DNA of 12,104 nt, taken from Acanthamoeba lenticulata (Eukaryota; Discosea; Longamoebia; Acanthamoebidae). The position numbers were made by a program, and so were the translations under genes. The notes under the pieces are model-generated. The model was not told the DNA's origin. It saw only the letters and a list, made by a program, of their open reading frames with translations, and did no database searches. The stretch covers positions 1 through 12,104 of the forward strand of contig NAVB01001925.1 of NCBI GenBank assembly GCA_002179805.1, in the 5' to 3' direction. Positions 8,201 to 12,104 of this stretch are shown in pieces (the first letter of the stretch is position 1; each line of letters opens with the position of its first letter).

Positions 8201-10411
8201 GAGACAATGGGAAGGAAAATCATACTGAATAACCTGGAGTGCATACGCACTACTGGGGATCGGAGAGTCATGACAATAGGAGGAGTGGGAGAAGGAAGGA
8301 ACCACCCAGGCTTCAGGACCACAAACAGACTGATCAAACTAATGCACGAATACAAAGTGGAGCTCATCGACGAGGTTAAAGAATCCAATCCAACCCAAAC
8401 GGAAGACATTAACCTGATTGAAGAAGGCACAAGTGATGAAGATAAAAGGAGGATCAGGACGTGCCAACGCCAGATGGTTGCCCAGGCACGAGCGGAAAGA
8501 GTGTCCACACGCACAACAATCCCGGTCCATTCCTGGACTGATCCAGAAAAAGTCTTGGAAAGGGAACTACAGGAGGCGCAGATAAGGGCCACACAGCCCC
8601 AGAGAATGAGCCTGGAAGGAGGAGCACTGATGTGGAACAGAAGCCACCCACAATGGAACATCACCATCCAAACCACGCAGGAGAATACCAACGTGGTAAG
8701 TAGACCACACCGCCGTTGCGCTCCCCCCGAACCGAGCACACTAGATATAGTGTATGACGCACCACAGTGGTCTCAAGGGAGGACAGTGGTACAAGGCCTG
8801 CAGGACCACACCTTAGCGGAGGCCATCCTGGCGGCCTTCCCTATGGACAACCTCCAGATGGGAGTACAAAAAGAACTACTTCACCAAGAGGTGGAAGAGG
8901 AGAACACACAAACCACACAAACAAACACGGACGTCCAACCAAAACACCCCTGCAACAAGATCAGAAATATCAGATCCAGGCGTATCATAATGCAGCGAGC
9001 AGCAACCACAAACACACTAAGACACCAACACTTGGACAAAGAAGGGAATACTATCATGTGGGTGGACGGGTCAAAGGGGGAAAAAGGAGCTGGATACGCC
9101 GTGTTTGTCCATGAAGACAGTGGACTCAACATGGAACGGAGGGTAATTGGACGGCAGTCCTCAGATGAAGCAGAACTCCAAGCCTTCTTGGAGGCCCTAC
9201 GAATAAGTAAGGAGATGGGAGGGATACATATCATCACCGACAGCATGGCCACTCACGACCTCGCCAAGGCTATAATGGCCGGTAACCGCGCTCCTAAAAG
9301 ACTTGTCCACAAAATGATCAAGAAAGAATTAATAAAAAGGGATAGCAAGAACCAACGAACTGTGATCTCGCACTTTTACAGTCACATAGAGGAAAAAACA
9401 AACCCACGGAAGAATGTACAAGCAGAGCAGTGGAAGAAAAAGATAGCGAAGAAAAGGGAGCAGTGGGGACCGCTCTTTGATAGGATCAGAAGAGGGAACG
9501 AAGAAGCCGATAGGAGGGCCAAAAGAGCGGCGGACATGGGCGACCTACCAGATTACTCAGCATACATACACAAAAAACAGCCCATCAACACGTATGTGGA
9601 CAAGCAATGGTACGACTTCAAAGTCAGGAATATGGTAAGGCAAGCAAACACAGAGAACTACAACACAAGAACCAAGGAACGCATATGTAAGGACACCATC
9701 CCCCCTAAAGAGGCGGACTGGGGAGTGGCTCTTTACCTGGATATAAACCCATCACACAGCAGGGACAGGTTGGTCCAGGCGCTACACCGTGCCAGATACA
9801 ACAGGTTGGCAAGGCCCCAACCCACGCCAGAGGAGGGGGAGGAAGGCAGTAAAATGCCGGGCATGTGCACCAGATGTGAGGAGCAAAAAGAGGAGACCCG
9901 CAACCACTTACTGGGAGAATGCACCTACGTGGAAGACATAAGGCAAAAATATACCACAAAAATCACAAGGGAGGTCAACCGATACATCCCCACCAGCATA
10001 AACCTGGGGGCATGGATAGGCACTGACCCATCCAGGAAAGCGGCAGTGATGATGGGTATCATACCCAGACACCTCACCAGGAAGGCGAGGAAGGCTATCA
10101 GGAAGGCGGGCGAATCGGAATCGCTGTGGGAAAGACGAGTATGCACACTCGCCGCCAAAGCAAACGCAAAGATGCAAACAAAGAGAATGAACAACAGTAA
10201 TACAGGAACCCGAGCAGGCGCAAGTGACCTCCCCTCCCCCCCTCCCCCCCAAGCAAGCACACAACACCATACCGGCCTGCCGGCCAGGACACCAGGAGCG
10301 GCGGACAGACCCAGCGAGCACAGTAAACTCGATAGACCTGACGAGCCTGATGGGCCCGACATACCCGTTGAACTCGTTGAAGATGGAGCCGGGCAAAACA
10401 CACACGAGTAG
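5216..10411 (+). CDS. LINE ORF2 polyprotein: APE endonuclease, reverse transcriptase, RNase H, zinc finger
   Basis: The product has 1731 uninterrupted residues and would nick the target and copy the element RNA there (target-primed reverse transcription). Endonuclease, residues 1-260: N9 (SINIRGG), E37 (LLQEIQ), Y134 (NVYAP), D168 and N170 (GGDWNA), SWTG at 216, D231 and the terminal SDH (D254/H255), the full APE catalytic set. Reverse transcriptase, about 560-870: GKAPGP at 568, NYRPIALMS, AGFRKERS, motif A YIDIAGAYD (D700), motif B GVRQGDPISP at 756 and FADD (D801/D802). RNase H, about 1280-1440: D1284 (WVDGS), E1320 (DEAELQAF), D1342 (ITDS) and D1432 (GNEEAD), with an enlarged loop before the last motif. 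A zinc finger CxxC-x9-H-x4-C lies at 1551-1569. The tail after about 1660 is Pro/Asp-rich. The first third is A-rich. ATG 5216 directly precedes the endonuclease core, so the start is well supported. Confidence 0.93.
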   Translation: MNIKIISINIRGGWKYKKDDIIELIDKENADVILLQEIQMTKTKARFITINGYKSFFNCISIKQKDPDQPKKQALIGDIKKTTTRSKWGTITFIKDELYPITTEITPLNKVFKGRVVAIKLRNKTNPLNIINVYAPASDEHHMKEQFYNNLASWITSLNGEGIIMGGDWNATIRKEDQLLGKFSKAKNRPLINFDTTTKLKDAFIKINKKEKIKYSWTGNTSAGRQKKRLDTFRTNKEVHIMYTDIHDVKVDSDHSMIELIVEWTSGTTEFVKNKTKRRIIPKELTQEELTTYNNLIQNLDGGYVELVLDPDLKDNRKDRINKATERIISWMLSATDEIIKKREELEGSRKTPSGKRIHKDIRNNKKIGLARKKRWQIVKGIRAASKEEGDGGRRTDKEIRRIMKACSDLNKIEPADIHNKNKLREWINATKGIKKKMDKTIKKLIDDNDNLRIGRLITKLQEEGNLKADTYYKKIRNAIWNTQQRQINAALRVDDNGINRITTHPDEVKELVQRAWAKQFDKDPENKAVGEGKWIKHITSIKGETKSLTECMSIDELDTTLRESKNGKAPGPTEETIEMFKWMSEPNKKTILNIYNNILETGVTPDCWRAANIFGIYKAGDPANPLNYRPIALMSVMAKIFTKIINNRIYKVAEREGLLSVAQAGFRKERSTMTQIHALHGTMEEASALKKELHVTYIDIAGAYDNVPHSALINTLIRQGFPTAITRLIEDLLKGNTAKVLTEHGPTESVPINKGVRQGDPISPLLFNLFLNPLIEWVHQSKKGYLLQNNTNIPILAFADDITLITSNKNGMDELWQMTNDFYHAHNMWIKGAKSAYTTNASDPQKVCTLVTARGESIAQLATNESYKYLGVWTNLDGDWSEHIKKTDSKMNKIVSSMYSRKITATQKVDILNIMAAKVVEYGMGAVTYPVAAINKIDKNMKKVTKRAMRMPSSCPNEAIWADREAGGMGLLQIKAAHNEALMGTMIDHILKGPETMGRKIILNNLECIRTTGDRRVMTIGGVGEGRNHPGFRTTNRLIKLMHEYKVELIDEVKESNPTQTEDINLIEEGTSDEDKRRIRTCQRQMVAQARAERVSTRTTIPVHSWTDPEKVLERELQEAQIRATQPQRMSLEGGALMWNRSHPQWNITIQTTQENTNVVSRPHRRCAPPEPSTLDIVYDAPQWSQGRTVVQGLQDHTLAEAILAAFPMDNLQMGVQKELLHQEVEEENTQTTQTNTDVQPKHPCNKIRNIRSRRIIMQRAATTNTLRHQHLDKEGNTIMWVDGSKGEKGAGYAVFVHEDSGLNMERRVIGRQSSDEAELQAFLEALRISKEMGGIHIITDSMATHDLAKAIMAGNRAPKRLVHKMIKKELIKRDSKNQRTVISHFYSHIEEKTNPRKNVQAEQWKKKIAKKREQWGPLFDRIRRGNEEADRRAKRAADMGDLPDYSAYIHKKQPINTYVDKQWYDFKVRNMVRQANTENYNTRTKERICKDTIPPKEADWGVALYLDINPSHSRDRLVQALHRARYNRLARPQPTPEEGEEGSKMPGMCTRCEEQKEETRNHLLGECTYVEDIRQKYTTKITREVNRYIPTSINLGAWIGTDPSRKAAVMMGIIPRHLTRKARKAIRKAGESESLWERRVCTLAAKANAKMQTKRMNNSNTGTRAGASDLPSPPPPQASTQHHTGLPARTPGAADRPSEHSKLDRPDEPDGPDIPVELVEDGAGQNTHE

Positions 10412-10528
10412 AGTAGAATGCATGCAAGTAACACTCAGGAGGTGGCACGAGGACGGATAGGAACGAACTGCGGACAGAGGGTGTCATTACACTGAGCCGG
10501 TTTCGCCGCCGCCACAGAGGAGTCTAAA

Positions 10529-10544
10529 CCTGGTTTTTACCGGG
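10529..10544 (+). other. Stem-loop 1 in the LINE 3' UTR
   Basis: CCTGG at 10529-10533 can pair with CCGGG at 10540-10544 around a six-base TTTTTA loop, with one T-G wobble. Flanking AAA and TTT could extend the stem after a bulge. The pairing was worked out by eye. Confidence 0.5.
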
Positions 10545-10561
10545 GACGTTTCTGCAGTAGG

Positions 10562-10582
10562 CGCTGCCCCAAAGGGGAAGCG
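10562..10582 (+). other. Stem-loop 2 in the LINE 3' UTR
   Basis: CGCT (10562-10565) pairs with AGCG (10579-10582), and CCCC (10567-10570) with GGGG (10574-10577), around an AAA loop with one G-A mismatch. AGG at 10559-10561 and CCT at 10587-10589 could add an outer stem. It lies just upstream of AATAAA and the tail, a typical place for a reverse-transcriptase recognition hairpin. Confidence 0.6.
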
Positions 10583-10590
10583 AAAGCCTC

Positions 10591-10596
10591 AATAAA
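10591..10596 (+). terminator. AATAAA poly(A) signal of the LINE
   Basis: The hexamer lies 9 nt before the terminal TGAAC repeats. The element ends without a poly(A) tail, so this may either be a true polyadenylation signal or reflect a template end defined by the tandem tail. Confidence 0.5.
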
Positions 10597-10604
10597 TCCC
10601 GCCT

Positions 10605-10619
10605 TGAACTGAACTGAAC
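10605..10619 (+). repeat. (TGAAC)3 terminal tail of the LINE
   Basis: Three perfect copies of TGAAC close the element. Short tandem tails instead of poly(A) are known at the 3' ends of several non-LTR groups, such as I elements, and arise by slippage during initiation of reverse transcription. This marks the right boundary of the insertion. Confidence 0.75.
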
Positions 10620-10620
10620 A

Positions 10621-10749
10621 GTGGCTGCTTCTTGATCTTTCTTTGTGGTCCCCGCCTAGCCTGTCCTGTGACCACGCTAAACAAGAAAAGGTAAGCGACT
10701 GTTCATCGAATTGAACTTTATATGATGAAGATGGACGCCTTTTGAAGAG
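10621..10749. other. Intergenic stretch between the LINE and the TPR gene
   Basis: No coding signal is seen. It should hold the 3' UTR of the minus-strand TPR gene and, if the LINE is removed, the original upstream region of the IF1-like gene. I see no clear AATAAA on the minus strand; ATATAAAG near 10718-10725 is a weak candidate. Confidence 0.4.
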
Positions 10750-11766
10750 CTACTCTGTCGCAGCACCATCTTTTTCCTCCTTGGGGCCGCCCAGTTGGGT
10801 GTCTAACGCGCCCATGATCTTGGTGAGGTCCTCCTCCGTAAAGCCACCTTCCATGCTGCCCGACACCTCCACATAGCTCACGTTTGGCAGAACCTGAGCG
10901 AGCATCTTCGACCGCACCACTTCTACTCCACGCTCCGCCAGCTCATTGTCGGGGTCAATGCACAAGGCCTCATCGTAGCACCGTCTGGCTTCCGCATATT
11001 CCTCTGCACACATATAGCCTCTTCAGGAACGGCCTCTACAAAGAACGATGTAGAGGAAGTCGGCGTGAACATACTCTTGAGCTCATGGATGTAGCCTTGA
11101 TTGACCCAGCCGTGCGAGCTCTCGGGGAAGAGCTCCACTCTCTTGGTGGCGTACATCATCGCCTCGTCCAATCTCCGCAGCTCTACAAGGCATCGCGTCA
11201 TGTTCGACAGCACTCCCTCATTGCTCTCGAACGCCTGGTCAATGGCAGACACAGAAGCCGTTTGCTCACGCACCACTACACGGATGCTGCTCGATGGTGT
11301 GTACCTCCAGCGCTTGCTTGAACAGCTCGAGTGCTCCCTCGAGATCGCCTTCTTCGAGCAGCTCAATGGCTTGGCTGTTGATCTCGGTGGAACGGTCAAG
11401 AGCGACGATCTGTTCCTTTGTCAGAGGAATCCGCTGCTTCACCATCCGAAGGAACGACTCCAACTGTTCGTTCCGGCCACCAGGCACAAGGTTCAGAGCT
11501 TTCTCAACGGCATCATGAGACTCCTGCAGCCGACCGAGCTCAAACAGGGCTCTCCCCATCAGGAAGAACGCCTGCTCGGACAACAAATGTCACAGTGAGT
11601 GCGCAGTGTTCCGCGAGGAGACGACTAAGTGACCAGAGCGCACATCTATATGTACAGAGGCAGCACCAGGGTCCTCCGCCAGGGAGGCAAAGATGGCGCA
11701 GGCCTCTTCGGGCTTCCCTGTCTGACCCTTCGCAATGCCCTCTTCTAGCCGTGCCTCATAGTCCAT
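10750..11766 (-). CDS. TPR-repeat protein (4 exons)
   Basis: Minus-strand exons 11766-11656, 11571-11305, 11234-11075 and 11003-10750, with introns of 84, 70 and 71 nt, join to 263 residues. Donors are GTAC, GTAC and GTATGT, and each acceptor ends CAG. The joins restore continuous TPR helices. Residues about 4-69 hold two TPR-like units (EEACAIFASLAED; AFFLMGRALFELGRL). Residues 70-100 form a charged linker. Residues about 103-199 hold three further units, the last (GWVNQGYIHEL, EYAEARRCYDEALCIDPDN) closest to consensus. Residues 200-263 are a non-repeat tail with EEDLTKIMGALD and an acidic end. TPR arrays are protein-interaction scaffolds; I do not recognise the specific family, and no catalytic or targeting signal is visible. 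The start at 11766 is the first ATG after an AT-rich intergenic region. No frame break remains after splicing. Confidence 0.78.
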
Positions 11767-11947
11767 GTTGGTTTAGTGTTGCACGTTTGGCCCAGTGGAA
11801 AACGGCCAACAACATCGCCTTGGTGGTTTGCTGTTTAGTGAAGAAGAGTCAGGAAAAATATGAGTGCGCCCCAATTCAATTGATTTTACGTTATTTAATT
11901 CAAATATTATACTAAATTTTATTTGGTAAAATTTTTTATTGTTTTTT
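11767..11947. other. AT-rich intergenic region
   Basis: It separates two genes on the minus strand and must carry the 3' UTR of the right-hand gene and the promoter of the TPR gene. About 11880-11947 is strongly AT-rich. I see no coding signal in it. Confidence 0.5.
11918..11940 (-). terminator. Poly(A) signals of the right-edge gene
   Basis: On the minus strand AATAAA occurs at 11935-11940 and again at 11918-11923, just downstream of the TAA at 11948-11950. A third AATAAA overlaps the stop codon itself. These agree with the gene ending here. Confidence 0.55.
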
Positions 11948-12104
11948 TTATTGTGGCACGATTTCGTAGAGGGTGAGCAGCTCGTCCTTCTTGAGGGCGT
12001 AAAACGGGTCATGTGGGTCCAGCCGCACGCTGGCTTGCCTGGTGGTGTGGGCGCGCACCCGCAGCCCATGAAGCTGGCACAATCGCTCGAGCCAGGCCTG
12101 AGCA
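11948..12104 (-). CDS. C-terminal exon of an unidentified gene (partial)
   Basis: On the minus strand an open frame enters from the right edge and ends at TAA 11950-11948, giving about 52 residues with no internal start. It reads QAWLERLCQLHGLRVR, then a basic stretch, then LDPHDPFYALKKDELL and the C-terminus LYEIVPQ. The sequence is GC-rich like the other host exons, the composition is protein-like, and poly(A) signals follow at once, so I take it as a real terminal exon. I do not recognise the family. The remaining exons lie outside the window. Confidence 0.5.
   Translation of the reverse strand, partial: AQAWLERLCQLHGLRVRAHTTRQASVRLDPHDPFYALKKDELLTLYEIVPQ

Larger units (their letters stand above)
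3118..10620 (+). mobile_element. APE-type non-LTR retrotransposon (LINE), apparently full length
   Basis: About 7.5 kb. It contains ORF1 with an RRM-like domain, a 38-nt gap, ORF2 with endonuclease, reverse transcriptase, RNase H and zinc finger, then a roughly 200-nt 3' UTR with hairpins, AATAAA and a TGAAC tandem tail. There are no LTRs or tyrosine recombinase. The domain order APE-RT-RNase H-CCHC fits the RNase H-bearing LINE groups (I/Tad/LOA/ingi-like); I cannot choose a clade by eye. The 3' end at 10619 or 10620 is set by the tail repeat. The 5' end is uncertain anywhere in about 3030-3200, since I could not find a target-site duplication. No stop codon or frameshift interrupts either ORF, so the copy may be young. 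Confidence 0.85.
10412..10620 (+). other. LINE 3' UTR
   Basis: The stretch from the ORF2 stop to the TGAAC tail is GC-rich, unlike ORF2, and holds two predicted stem-loops and an AATAAA. In many LINEs the 3' UTR is the part recognised by their own reverse transcriptase. That function is inferred from family behaviour, not seen here. Confidence 0.7.

Noticed and set aside
8002..8739. 245-codon open frame on the minus strand inside ORF2
   Set aside because: It is antisense to the region between RT and RNase H, hydrophobic only because of reversed charged codons, and shows no family motif.
11418..11915. 165-codon plus-strand frame over the TPR gene
   Set aside because: It is antisense to the TPR exons and introns and has no recognisable domain.
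1..12104. CRISPR array, tRNA, rRNA or prokaryotic defence system
   Set aside because: No spaced direct repeats, tRNA-like cloverleaf or rRNA segments were seen, and the intron-rich genes show eukaryotic DNA.

Overview
The window is eukaryotic nuclear DNA. GC-rich exons are split by many short GT-AG introns (about 54-116 nt, plus one of about 430 nt), intergenic stretches are AT-richer, and neighbouring genes are closely packed. The style fits a free-living amoebozoan such as Acanthamoeba. That is inference from gene style, not from a marker gene. Four host genes and one long non-LTR retrotransposon (LINE) can be supported.

Layout: (1) 299-2342, plus strand: a nine-exon gene that I assembled into a 338-residue protein with a calcium-type C2 domain, a Gln tract and Tyr-Pro-Pro-Gln repeats, and a pair of canonical EF-hands. 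(2) 2469-3020, minus strand, tail-to-tail with it: a three-exon gene for a mitochondrial F1F0-ATPase inhibitor (IF1-like) protein, 138 residues. (3) About 3118-10620, plus strand: an apparently intact APE-type LINE. ORF1 has a charged middle and a C-terminal RRM-like fold. ORF2 has 1731 residues with APE endonuclease, reverse transcriptase, RNase H and a C-terminal CCHC-type zinc finger. The 3' UTR holds predicted hairpins, an AATAAA and a terminal (TGAAC)3 tail. It sits head-on against the 5' end of the IF1-like gene. (4) 10750-11766, minus strand: a four-exon gene for a 263-residue TPR protein. (5) 11948-12104, minus strand: the last exon of a gene running off the right edge, not identified.

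No operon-like cooperation is expected. The host genes look unrelated: calcium and membrane sensing, mitochondrial ATPase control, and a TPR scaffold. The LINE is an insertion that separates the IF1-like gene from what was probably its upstream intergenic region next to the TPR gene. The most interesting items are the C2/YPPQ/EF-hand architecture, with a possible intron-retention switch that would drop the EF-hands; the intact LINE with an unusual RNase H insertion and a structured 3' end; and a short sequence shared between the region upstream of the first gene and the LINE ORF1 start. All splice models come from reading frame, GT-AG sites and domain continuity; no transcript data were available.
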